DNA of 64,000 bases. Source: Chloroflexota bacterium (GTDB taxonomy: Bacteria > Chloroflexota > Limnocylindria > QHBO01). Location: positions 1 to 64,000 of the forward strand of contig JAILWI010000003.1 in assembly GCA_025699005.1 (NCBI GenBank), written 5' to 3'. Of this stretch, positions 8,475-15,495 are shown piece after piece; position 1 is the stretch's first letter; every line of letters starts with the position of its first letter. The notes under the pieces are model-generated. The model saw nothing but the letters and a program-made list of their open reading frames with translations. It did no database searches and had not been told where the DNA came from. The translations under genes were made by a program, and so were the position numbers.

Positions 8475-10547
8475 GTGAGCGTGCTCGCGCCCGACGAGCT
8501 CGATCTGCCGATCCGGCGCGCTCTCCCCGAGCTGGCGCGCGGTGCGGCAGCTCTCGGTCGCCTGGGGATCGAGACGGTGCGCGACGCCCTCTGGTACCTG
8601 CCGTTCCGGTACGACGACTTCAGCGAGCTCCGGCCGCTCGGTGATCTCGCCCCGGACGAGAAGCAGTCGGCGCGAGCGACCGTCGCATCGATCAAGGTCG
8701 AGCCGGGATTCGGTCGCCGACCGCAGCGCGTGATCGCGCAGCTGACGGACGACACCGGCAGCGCGGAGGCGGTGTGGTTCGGGCGCCGCTACGTCGAGCG
8801 ACGCCTCCAGACCGGCGACGAGGTCATCATCTCCGGTCGCGTGACGCAGCGCGGCTGGCGCTCGCAGTTCACCTCACCGGAGTTCAGCCCCGTCGGTCGC
8901 GAGTCGGTTCACACGGCCCGCGTCGTCCCGGTCTACCACCTCAGCTCCGGCGTCACCCAGAAGCGGCTCCGTGAGCTCCTTGCCCGCATCCTCGAGCGAG
9001 GCCTGCCGGCCATCGTCGATCCACTCGACGCCAGCGAGCGCGACGGCCTGCCCGGACTCGCCGACGCGCTCCGCAGCGCCCACTTTCCCGAGGAGGCAAC
9101 GGATGTCACCTCGGCGCTCGACCGTCTCGCCTTCGATGAGCTTCTGGCGCTCCAGCTCACCCTGGCCCAGGCCCGGGTCGCGCGCGCCAGCCTTCGGGCA
9201 CCGGTCATCGACGTCGATGACGCCGACTACGCGGCGATCGTCGGCGCGCTGCCCTTCGACCTGACGGGGGACCAGTCGAGGGCCGCGGCCGAGATCCGGG
9301 CGGATGTCGCGCGGGAGCAGCCGATGCGCCGCCTGCTCCAGGGCGACGTCGGCAGCGGCAAGACCGCCGTCGCGGCGATCGCCCTCGCCTCGGCCGTGCG
9401 TTCCGGCTTCCAGGCGGCGCTCATGGCCCCGACCGAGATCCTGGCGCGGCAGCACCACGCCGGACTCGCACCGCTCCTCGAGGCGCTGGGAGTCCGCGCC
9501 GAGTTCCTCTCCGGGTCGCTCGCCGCACGGCGCAAGCGCGAGATCCACGACGCCATCGCCCAGGGCATGGCCGAGGTCGTCATCGGCACGCACGCCGTGA
9601 TCAGCGAGGCGGTGGAGTTTCCGCGGCTCGGCCTCGTGGTCGTCGATGAGCAGCATCGCTTCGGCGTCGGACAGCGCGCTGCGCTCCAGGCCAAGGGATC
9701 GGGTGGGGAACCGCACGTGCTGGCGTTGACCGCCACCCCGATCCCGCGAACCCTGGGCCTGACCGTCTACGGAGACCTGAGCATCAGCACCATTCGGGAG
9801 CTGCCGCCGGGTCGCGAGCCGATCCGCACGGAGATCCGCGACCGTCGCGCGCTGCCGAAGATCGAGGCGTTCCTGGCGGCCGAGGCGGGGGAGGGACGCC
9901 AGGCCTTCGTCGTCGTGCCGCTCGTCGTGGAGTCTGAGCGTCTCGAGGCCGCCAGTGCCGAGGCCGAGGCCGAACGCCTGCGTGCCGCGTGGCCCGACCT
10001 GCGGATCGGCCTCGTGCATGGCCAGCAGAAGGCCGATCTCCGCGACGCCACGATGTCCGCGTTCGCGGCCGGGGAGATGGACATCCTCGTGGCCACGACC
10101 GTGATCGAGGTCGGAATCGACGTTCCGAACGCCAGCGTGATCCTCATCGAGGACGCCGAGCGGTTCGGCCTCGCTCAGCTTCACCAGCTGCGAGGACGGG
10201 TCGGCCGCGGGCGGCACCGATCGTTCTGCATCCTGCTCTCCGATGCCACCGATGACCTCCCGCGGCGCCGGCTCGACGTCGTGCGTGGCTCGAATGACGG
10301 ATTCGAGATCGCCGAGGCGGACCTCGAGCTGCGCGGCGCCGGCAACCTCCTCGGCACGCGCCAGTCCGGGCTTCCGCCGCTCCGCGTGGCGTCGCTCTTC
10401 GATCGGCGTCACGTCGCGCTCGCACAACGGGCGCGCACCCTTGCCGAAGGCGTGGTCGACGCCGACCCGGATCTTGCGCGGCGGCCCCTCCTGGCGCGGT
10501 TGCAGCGTGATTTCGCGCCGCTCGAGGACGAAGGAGACGCGGCCTGA
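8475..10547 (+). CDS. recG: ATP-dependent DNA helicase RecG
   Basis: Branch-migrating helicase that regresses stalled forks and processes Holliday junctions. With the GTG at 8475 the protein has 690 residues, close to the usual 690. It has the N-terminal wedge domain (about 1-240), Walker A GDVGSGKT at 290-297, the DEQHRFGVGQR box near 391, TATPIPRTL, and the C-terminal LRGRVGRGRHRS and GxGN-LLGTRQSG segments typical of RecG. An in-frame ATG at 8406 would overlap the rpmB promoter region and adds a non-conserved leader. The stop overlaps the rsmD ATG by one base. Confidence 0.95.
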   Translation: MSVLAPDELDLPIRRALPELARGAAALGRLGIETVRDALWYLPFRYDDFSELRPLGDLAPDEKQSARATVASIKVEPGFGRRPQRVIAQLTDDTGSAEAVWFGRRYVERRLQTGDEVIISGRVTQRGWRSQFTSPEFSPVGRESVHTARVVPVYHLSSGVTQKRLRELLARILERGLPAIVDPLDASERDGLPGLADALRSAHFPEEATDVTSALDRLAFDELLALQLTLAQARVARASLRAPVIDVDDADYAAIVGALPFDLTGDQSRAAAEIRADVAREQPMRRLLQGDVGSGKTAVAAIALASAVRSGFQAALMAPTEILARQHHAGLAPLLEALGVRAEFLSGSLAARRKREIHDAIAQGMAEVVIGTHAVISEAVEFPRLGLVVVDEQHRFGVGQRAALQAKGSGGEPHVLALTATPIPRTLGLTVYGDLSISTIRELPPGREPIRTEIRDRRALPKIEAFLAAEAGEGRQAFVVVPLVVESERLEAASAEAEAERLRAAWPDLRIGLVHGQQKADLRDATMSAFAAGEMDILVATTVIEVGIDVPNASVILIEDAERFGLAQLHQLRGRVGRGRHRSFCILLSDATDDLPRRRLDVVRGSNDGFEIAEADLELRGAGNLLGTRQSGLPPLRVASLFDRRHVALAQRARTLAEGVVDADPDLARRPLLARLQRDFAPLEDEGDAA

Positions 10548-11101
10548 TGCGGGTCATCGCCGGCGAAGCGCGGGGGGTTCCGCTCGTGGCGCCCCGCGAT
10601 CGTCGGACGCGTCCCATCACCGACCGCGTGAAGGAGACGCTCTTCGGGATCCTGGGCGATCGCGTGCCCGATGCGCGCGCTCTCGACCTCTACGCCGGCA
10701 CCGGGGCAATCGGGATCGAGGCCCTGTCGCGGGGCGCAGTCCACGCGACGTTCGTGGAGCACGCGCGCCCGGCGCTCGCCGCCCTGCGGACGAATCTCGA
10801 CCGGACGCGGCTCGCCGATCGCGCCGAGGTCGTCACCGACGACGTGGACCGCTACCTGGAACGAGCCGAGGCGACCGGGGACGGTCGCGGGTGGGACCTG
10901 GTCTTCCTCGATCCCCCCTACGAGCTGCGTGCTATCGTGGCGCCGCTTCGCCGGATCGCGGCAATCGTGCGGCCCGGAGGGGCCGTGGTGATCAAGCACT
11001 TCTGGCGCACCGAGCTGCCGGAGGTGGATCGGCTGCGGCCGATCCGCGAGCGCCGGTTCGGCGAGACGATGCTCAGCTTCCTGGAGGCAGATGACCGATG
11101 A
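10547..11101 (+). CDS. rsmD: 16S rRNA (guanine966-N2)-methyltransferase
   Basis: Methylates N2 of G966 in 16S rRNA of the small subunit using SAM. The 184-residue protein begins with the family signature MRVIAGEARG, followed by TRPITDRVKETLFGIL. The SAM-binding strand is LDLYAGTGAIGIEALSRGA (about 45-63), and the catalytic motif is LDPPYEL near residue 122. The ATG overlaps the recG stop, and the gene end overlaps coaD by four bases (ATGA). rsmD-coaD is a widely conserved pair. Confidence 0.95.
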   Translation: MRVIAGEARGVPLVAPRDRRTRPITDRVKETLFGILGDRVPDARALDLYAGTGAIGIEALSRGAVHATFVEHARPALAALRTNLDRTRLADRAEVVTDDVDRYLERAEATGDGRGWDLVFLDPPYELRAIVAPLRRIAAIVRPGGAVVIKHFWRTELPEVDRLRPIRERRFGETMLSFLEADDR

Positions 11102-11595
11102 CGCGCGTTGCCGTCTTTCCCGGATCGTTCGACCCGATGACGAACGCGCATCTCGATGTCGCGCACCGCGCGTCGACGCTCTTCGATCGGCTCGTGATCG
11201 GCGTCCTGAACAACCCGAAGAAGGAGCCGATGTTCGGCATCGACGAGCGCGTCGACCTCATCCGGCGGAGCGTGGCCGATCTCGGCGATCACGTCACGGT
11301 CGATGCGTTCGACGGACTGACGGTCGACTTCGCGCGGAGCCATGGAGCCGGGTTCATCGTCCGCGGCCTGCGCGCGGTCAGCGACTTCGAGGCCGAGCTG
11401 CAGATGGCGCTCACCAACCGCAAGCTGGCGCCCGGTGTCGACACGACGTTCCTCATGACCGCGCTGGAGTACGGGTACGTCTCCTCGTCGCTCACGAAAG
11501 AGGTCGCCCGCTTCGGGGGCGACATCACGGCCATGGTCCCCCCACCCGTGGCCGAGGCGCTCGCCCGCCGACTCGGGACAGGGCCGCGCGTATAA
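11098..11595 (+). CDS. coaD: Pantetheine-phosphate adenylyltransferase
   Basis: Fourth step of coenzyme A synthesis: phosphopantetheine plus ATP gives dephospho-CoA. The 165-residue protein has the nucleotidyltransferase motif GSFDPMTNAHLDV, in which the first His of the usual (T/H)xGH is Asn (NAH); the final His is kept. RGLRAVSDFEAELQMA near residue 90 and SSSLTKEVA near 130 also match the family. The last codon is GTA-TAA, which creates a TATAAT box for the next gene. Confidence 0.94.
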   Translation: MTRVAVFPGSFDPMTNAHLDVAHRASTLFDRLVIGVLNNPKKEPMFGIDERVDLIRRSVADLGDHVTVDAFDGLTVDFARSHGAGFIVRGLRAVSDFEAELQMALTNRKLAPGVDTTFLMTALEYGYVSSSLTKEVARFGGDITAMVPPPVAEALARRLGTGPRV

Positions 11596-11596
11596 T
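11591..11596 (+). promoter_or_regulatory. -10 element TATAAT at the end of coaD
   Basis: A consensus TATAAT overlaps the coaD stop codon. It stands just before the strong ribosome site GAGGAGG (11604-11610) of the coiled-coil gene, so the message would begin almost at the ribosome site. No clear -35 is visible. The consensus hexamer depends on the codon GTA, which is uncommon in this GC-rich sequence. Confidence 0.5.
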
Positions 11597-11655
11597 TCCC
11601 GGCGAGGAGGGTCAGCGTCACGGACATCATCTTCCTGGTCGAACGGCTCGAGTCG

Positions 11656-12162
11656 ATGGTGGCAGCCGGCAAGAAGCTGCCACTGACGAACAACGTCGTC
11701 CTTGATCAGGCCACCGTGCTCGAGCTCGTCGACCAGCTCAGGGTCTCCGTGCCCGACGAGGTTCGGCAGGCGCGTCGCATCACCGAGGAGGCGGGCCGCA
11801 TCACCGAGCGGGCCCGCGACGAGGGGGACGCGATCATCGCGCGTGCCCAGGAGCGCGCGGCGCAGATGCTCGAGGAGCGCGAGCTCGTGCGGGCCGCCCA
11901 GGAGCGCGCGGCCGAGCTGCTCGACCGGGCGCAGGCCGAGGCGGCGGAGGTGCGACGCGGTGCCGACGAGTACGCCGCCGGCGTGCTGATCCGTCTCGAA
12001 GGCGAGTGCATCAAGGCCCTGACCAGCATCAAGCGCGGCATCGACATGCTCGACGAGCGGCACCGACCGTCGGGCGCGGCGACCGACGATGGCCGCCACG
12101 CGTCGGACGACGCCATCGTGGTGGACCCCGAAGAGCAGCCGAGCGCGACCTCGCGGCCATGA
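11656..12162 (+). CDS. Coiled-coil protein preceding yceD-rpmF-plsX
   Basis: Function unknown. From the first canonical start the protein has 168 residues. Residues about 35-115 are a long Glu/Arg/Ala-rich coiled coil with repeated ERA and AQERAAE blocks, like the stalk of ATP-synthase subunit b or DivIVA, but with no membrane segment. The frame stays open upstream, and the 13 codons before the ATG (from 11617) encode VTDIIFLVERLES. From recall, that segment resembles the N-terminus of related Chloroflexota proteins. It begins six bases after GAGGAGG but has no ATG, GTG or TTG, so the true start may be the GTC at 11617, the ACG at 11620 or the CTG at 11635. The end overlaps yceD by four bases. 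Confidence 0.7.
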   Translation: MVAAGKKLPLTNNVVLDQATVLELVDQLRVSVPDEVRQARRITEEAGRITERARDEGDAIIARAQERAAQMLEERELVRAAQERAAELLDRAQAEAAEVRRGADEYAAGVLIRLEGECIKALTSIKRGIDMLDERHRPSGAATDDGRHASDDAIVVDPEEQPSATSRP

Positions 12163-12698
12163 TCTCGTTCAACGTCGCGGGGCTCCTCCATGAGCCGCCC
12201 GGCGCGGTCCGCGATGTCCGCGTGCGGGATCGCTACGTCACCCTCGGGCCGGACGTCGAGCTGGCCGGGCCGCTCGACGCCGATCTCCGCCTCCAGCGCA
12301 CGAATCGCGGGATCCTGGCACGCGGCTCCGTCGGGGCACCGCTGCGGCGCACCTGTGCGCGCTGCACCGATGCGTACGTCGAGGACGTTCGCGCCACCAT
12401 CGACGAGGAGTTCCTGCCGACGATCGACCCCGAGAGCGGCGTTCGGCTGCCGGTCGACGCCGACGAGCCGATCGGGACGCTGCGCATCGACGAGCACCAC
12501 GAGGTCGACCTCGGCCAGGTGCTCCATGACGAGCTCGCCCTGACCGAGCCGATGCATCCGCTCTGCCGGCCCGACTGTCCGGGACTGTGCGTGGAGTGCG
12601 GGCAGCGGCTCGACGCCGGTCCTCACGCCCACGGCGACGACGAGATCGACCCACGCCTGGCGGCCCTCGCCTCGCTCCTTCGCGATCGCGAGCAATAG
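12159..12698 (+). CDS. yceD: YceD/DUF177 family protein
   Basis: Member of the DUF177 (YceD) family, linked by conserved position to ribosomal protein L32 and to 23S rRNA metabolism. The 179-residue protein has an early CARC pair near residue 67 and the C-terminal cysteine cluster CRPDCPGLCVECG near 140, a likely metal site characteristic of the family. The ATG overlaps the upstream stop as ATGA. yceD-rpmF-plsX is one of the most widely conserved gene orders in bacteria. The exact biochemical role is not settled. Confidence 0.88.
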   Translation: MISFNVAGLLHEPPGAVRDVRVRDRYVTLGPDVELAGPLDADLRLQRTNRGILARGSVGAPLRRTCARCTDAYVEDVRATIDEEFLPTIDPESGVRLPVDADEPIGTLRIDEHHEVDLGQVLHDELALTEPMHPLCRPDCPGLCVECGQRLDAGPHAHGDDEIDPRLAALASLLRDREQ

Positions 12699-12746
12699 CC
12701 CCGGGCGCGTCCGTGCCGGCATTCGCCAGTGATCGGGCGGTCCGGC

Positions 12747-12752
12747 TATACT
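12747..12752 (+). promoter_or_regulatory. -10 element TATACT before rpmF
   Basis: TATACT stands in the short gap after yceD, 36 bases before the rpmF start and ahead of its ribosome site. The -35 region is weak, with TTCGCC at a long 19-base spacing. Confidence 0.5.
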
Positions 12753-12787
12753 GCGGCGTCCCGTCACATATTCGGTAGGAGTTCCGC

Positions 12788-12991
12788 GTGGGCGTTCCCA
12801 AGCGAAAGGTATCCAAGGCGCGTCAGGGTGAGCGCCGCGCGCACCTCGCGATCAGCGCACCGCCGCTCGTCGAGTGCGACCACTGTCACGAGCTGAAGCG
12901 CGCGCACCACGTCTGCCCGACGTGCGGCTGGTACGCCGGCCGTGAAGCGGTCGAGATCGAACCGGTCGCCCCGGTCGAAGGCCAGCGCTAG
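12788..12991 (+). CDS. rpmF: 50S ribosomal protein L32
   Basis: Small zinc-ribbon ribosomal protein, 67 residues, starting GVPKRKVSKAR as L32 does. The zinc ligands are CDHC and CPTC, near residues 30 and 46. The start is GTG, preceded by GGTAGGAG. The tail beyond residue 55 is a short, acidic, non-conserved extension. The gene lies between yceD and plsX, the standard order, and is probably transcribed both from the upstream genes and from its own TATACT promoter. Confidence 0.96.
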   Translation: MGVPKRKVSKARQGERRAHLAISAPPLVECDHCHELKRAHHVCPTCGWYAGREAVEIEPVAPVEGQR

Positions 12992-12996
12992 CCACG

Positions 12997-14055
12997 ATGC
13001 GCATCGCGGTCGACGCGATGGGAGGCGACCACGCCCCTCGCGAGATCGTCCGCGGCGCCATCGACTACGCACGACAGCAACCCGCCGACGAGGTTCACCT
13101 CGTCGGCGATGTGCCGCGCCTCGAACGTGAGACGGAGGCCTACGGTGGCACGGTCCCGACGAACGTCCGGTACGTCGACGCGCCCGAAGTCATCGAGATG
13201 GGAGACCACCCGGCCACTGCGCTGCGCTCGAAGCGACGATCCTCGATCCTGGTGGCGACCAACCTCGTCCGGGACGGCGATGCCGATGCGGTGGTGAGTG
13301 CCGGCTCGACGGGTGCGACGATGGCCGCGGCCATCCTGCGCCTCGGTCGTGTCGACGGCATCGACCGACCGGCCCTGCCGGCGCACATGGTCACGGCGAC
13401 CGGCCCGGTCATGCTGCTCGACGTCGGCGCGAACGTCGACTCGGACCCCGAGCATCTCGTCCAGTTCGCCGCGATGGGCGCGATCTTCGCCGAGCACGTG
13501 CTCCACGTGACGAACCCGCGCATCGGGCTGCTGAACATCGGCGAGGAGGTCGAGAAGGGGGACGAGCTGGCCCGGGAGGCCCACGAGAAGCTCGCGTCGC
13601 TCGACCTGCACTTCGTCGGGAACATCGAGGCGCACGACATGATCGCGCACCGGGCCGACGTGGTCGTCTGCGACGGGTTCGTGGGCAACGTCGTGATCAA
13701 GTTCTTCGAGGGCATCACGAGCTTCATCTTCCGGGCGCTGCGGGAAGACCTCCAGCAGGGGCCGATCGCCCCACTCGCGCTGCTCGCCCTGCGCCCCGGG
13801 TTCGATCGGCTGAAGGGCCGGTTCGACTACGAGCGCTACGGTGGTGCGCCGCTCCTGGGCGTCAAGGGGGTGAGCATCGTGACCCATGGGCGCGCCAAGG
13901 CTCGCATGATCGAGCACGCGATGCGGGTGGCGTCGGAATCAGCCGAGGCACGCGTGCCCGACCTCATCGCGCAGTGGACCCGCGAGCATCCGGCGCTGGT
14001 TCATCGGGGTGTCCGATCCCGGATCGCCGCCAGGCTCCACCGGGAGCGCACCTGA
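12997..14055 (+). CDS. plsX: Phosphate acyltransferase PlsX
   Basis: Converts acyl-ACP to acyl-phosphate, the acyl donor for PlsY in phospholipid synthesis; it is a peripheral membrane enzyme. The 352-residue length is normal. The start MRIAVDAMGGDHAP is the family signature, and SAGSTGAT near residue 102 and GVDG/GNIEAHD near 208 are conserved. The gene follows rpmF by five bases, and its stop overlaps the nusB ATG. acpP lies two genes downstream, so the lipid-synthesis functions are grouped. Confidence 0.95.
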   Translation: MRIAVDAMGGDHAPREIVRGAIDYARQQPADEVHLVGDVPRLERETEAYGGTVPTNVRYVDAPEVIEMGDHPATALRSKRRSSILVATNLVRDGDADAVVSAGSTGATMAAAILRLGRVDGIDRPALPAHMVTATGPVMLLDVGANVDSDPEHLVQFAAMGAIFAEHVLHVTNPRIGLLNIGEEVEKGDELAREAHEKLASLDLHFVGNIEAHDMIAHRADVVVCDGFVGNVVIKFFEGITSFIFRALREDLQQGPIAPLALLALRPGFDRLKGRFDYERYGGAPLLGVKGVSIVTHGRAKARMIEHAMRVASESAEARVPDLIAQWTREHPALVHRGVRSRIAARLHRERT

Positions 14056-14495
14056 TGCCCACCCGCGCCGCTCGCCGTCCATCGGCCGCCAGTCTGCTGG
14101 CGCGAAGGCTGGCCATGCTCGCACTGTTCGAGGACGAGTTCCGCCCGGGATCGGCCGAGCAGGCACTCGCCCGCATGGCCAAGGAGCGCGAGGTGCCGGA
14201 CGAGGTGCGGGCGCACGCCGCCGGCATCATCGCCGGGGTCGGCGAGCATCGAGCCGACATCGATGCGCGGATTGCCGTCGAAGCGCCGCTGATCCCGGTT
14301 CCGGAGCTCGGTCGCGTGGAACGGACGATCCTCCGGAGCGCGATCTACGAGGTGCTATACTCCGCCGCGACCCCGAGCGGGGAGACGACGCGTGATGCCG
14401 TATCCCTCGCCCGGATCTACGCCGGAGACGCCGCGCGGCGTCTCGTCAATGGCGTGTTAGGAAGTGTTTCCAGATCATCGGGTGGAGGAGCCTGA
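14055..14495 (+). CDS. nusB: Transcription antitermination factor NusB
   Basis: Binds boxA RNA with S10 (NusE) and supports antitermination of rRNA operons. The 146-residue protein shows the all-helical NusB pattern: an N-terminal [14 protein letters not shown] helix, and a C-terminal block from [15 protein letters not shown] through [11 protein letters not shown] to [10 protein letters not shown]. The start is the ATG at 14055 that overlaps the plsX stop; a longer reading from 13974 lies inside plsX. The coding sequence carries an embedded TATACT that may drive acpP. Confidence 0.9.
   Translation: MPTRAARRPSAASLLARRLAMLALFEDEFRPGSAEQALARMAKEREVPDEVRAHAAGIIAGVGEHRADIDARIAVEAPLIPVPELGRVERTILRSAIYEVLYSAATPSGETTRDAVSLARIYAGDAARRLVNGVLGSVSRSSGGGA
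14356..14361 (+). promoter_or_regulatory. Possible acpP promoter -10 inside nusB
   Basis: TATACT lies within the nusB codons for Leu-Tyr-Ser, where Leu is written CTA, an uncommon choice in this GC-rich sequence. It stands 139 bases before the acpP start. A -35 is not evident, so chance occurrence cannot be excluded. Confidence 0.35.
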
Positions 14496-14499
14496 ACTC

Positions 14500-14742
14500 G
14501 TGACAGACGGCACCACATACGAACGCCTCAAGAAGATCATCGTCGAGCAGCTCGGCGTCGACGAAGAAGAGGTCCAGCCCCAGGCCTCGTTCGTCGAGGA
14601 CCTCAATGCCGATTCGCTCGACCTGGTCGAGCTGATCATGAGCCTCGAAGAGGAGTTCGGCATGGAGATCTCGGACGAGGATGCCGAGAAGATCCAGAAG
14701 GTCCAGGACGCCGTCGACTTCATCGAGGAGCACCAGCAGTAG
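14500..14742 (+). CDS. acpP: Acyl carrier protein
   Basis: Carries growing fatty acids on a phosphopantetheine arm. The 80-residue acidic protein has the attachment motif [14 protein letters not shown], with the modified Ser at residue 38. The helix before it, [11 protein letters not shown], is typical. The start is the GTG at 14500, nine bases after GGAGGAG. A GTG at 14464 in the same frame would add 12 non-conserved residues and overlap nusB. The order acpP-rnc-smc-ftsY is conserved in many bacteria. Confidence 0.96.
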   Translation: MTDGTTYERLKKIIVEQLGVDEEEVQPQASFVEDLNADSLDLVELIMSLEEEFGMEISDEDAEKIQKVQDAVDFIEEHQQ

Positions 14743-14754
14743 ACGGGTTCGCCC

Positions 14755-15495
14755 ATGGATGCTCCGCCCCTGGACGAGCTCAGCGCCAAACTCGGCATCG
14801 TCCTGCGTGAGCAGGAGCTCATTCGCCAGGCCTTCGTCCACAGCTCGTATCACAACGAGAACCCGGACATGGTCCCCGGGCACAACGAGCGGCTCGAGTT
14901 CTACGGTGACGCCGTCATCGGCGTCACGGTCAGCCGTCTCCTGTTCGAGCAGTATCCCGACGAGGATGAGGGCTTCCTGACCGCGCGTCGGGCTGCGCTC
15001 GTGAACCGCGAGGCCCTCGCCGAGATGGCGCTGGAGATCGGGCTCGATCGTTACCTGCTGCTCGGCCGCGGTGAGTCCGAGGCCGGTGGCGCCACCCGCC
15101 CATCGGTGCTTGCTGCCTGCTTCGAGGCCCTCGCCGGTGCGCTCTCGCTCACCGAGGGCCATGACCGCACGGATGCCGTCATCGCGCGACTGTTCGCACC
15201 CCGTCTCGAGGCCCTCGCCGCCATCTCGGGGCCTCCGAAGTCGGCGAAGTCGCTCCTCCAGGAATGGAGCCAGCGCTATCGGGCGGCGAAGCCGACGTAC
15301 CACCTCATCGAGACGACCGGGCCACCCCACGACCAGGTCTTTCGGGTGGCCGTGATGGTCGCGGACATGACGCTCGGGACGGGGAGCGGGACGAGCCGCC
15401 AGCGCGCCGAGGAGCAGGCCGCGCAGGTCGCCATGGCCGAGCTGCCGGACGTGGCCGAGATGCATGACGAGCCGCTCCGGCCGACCGCCTCGTGA
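14755..15495 (+). CDS. rnc: Ribonuclease III (one active-site Asp replaced)
   Basis: Double-strand-specific endoribonuclease acting on rRNA precursors and structured mRNAs. It has 246 residues. The nuclease signature NERLEFYGDAV is intact with E45, E48 and D52, and the double-stranded-RNA-binding domain fills residues about 162-235. In the second acidic motif the usual ADxxEAL reads LAACFEAL: E124 is kept, but the metal-binding Asp (D114 in E. coli numbering) is A121. The 69-residue spacing from D52 matches the family exactly, so this is not an alignment artefact. Activity may be reduced or changed. The stop overlaps the smc GTG by four bases. Confidence 0.92.
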   Translation: MDAPPLDELSAKLGIVLREQELIRQAFVHSSYHNENPDMVPGHNERLEFYGDAVIGVTVSRLLFEQYPDEDEGFLTARRAALVNREALAEMALEIGLDRYLLLGRGESEAGGATRPSVLAACFEALAGALSLTEGHDRTDAVIARLFAPRLEALAAISGPPKSAKSLLQEWSQRYRAAKPTYHLIETTGPPHDQVFRVAVMVADMTLGTGSGTSRQRAEEQAAQVAMAELPDVAEMHDEPLRPTAS

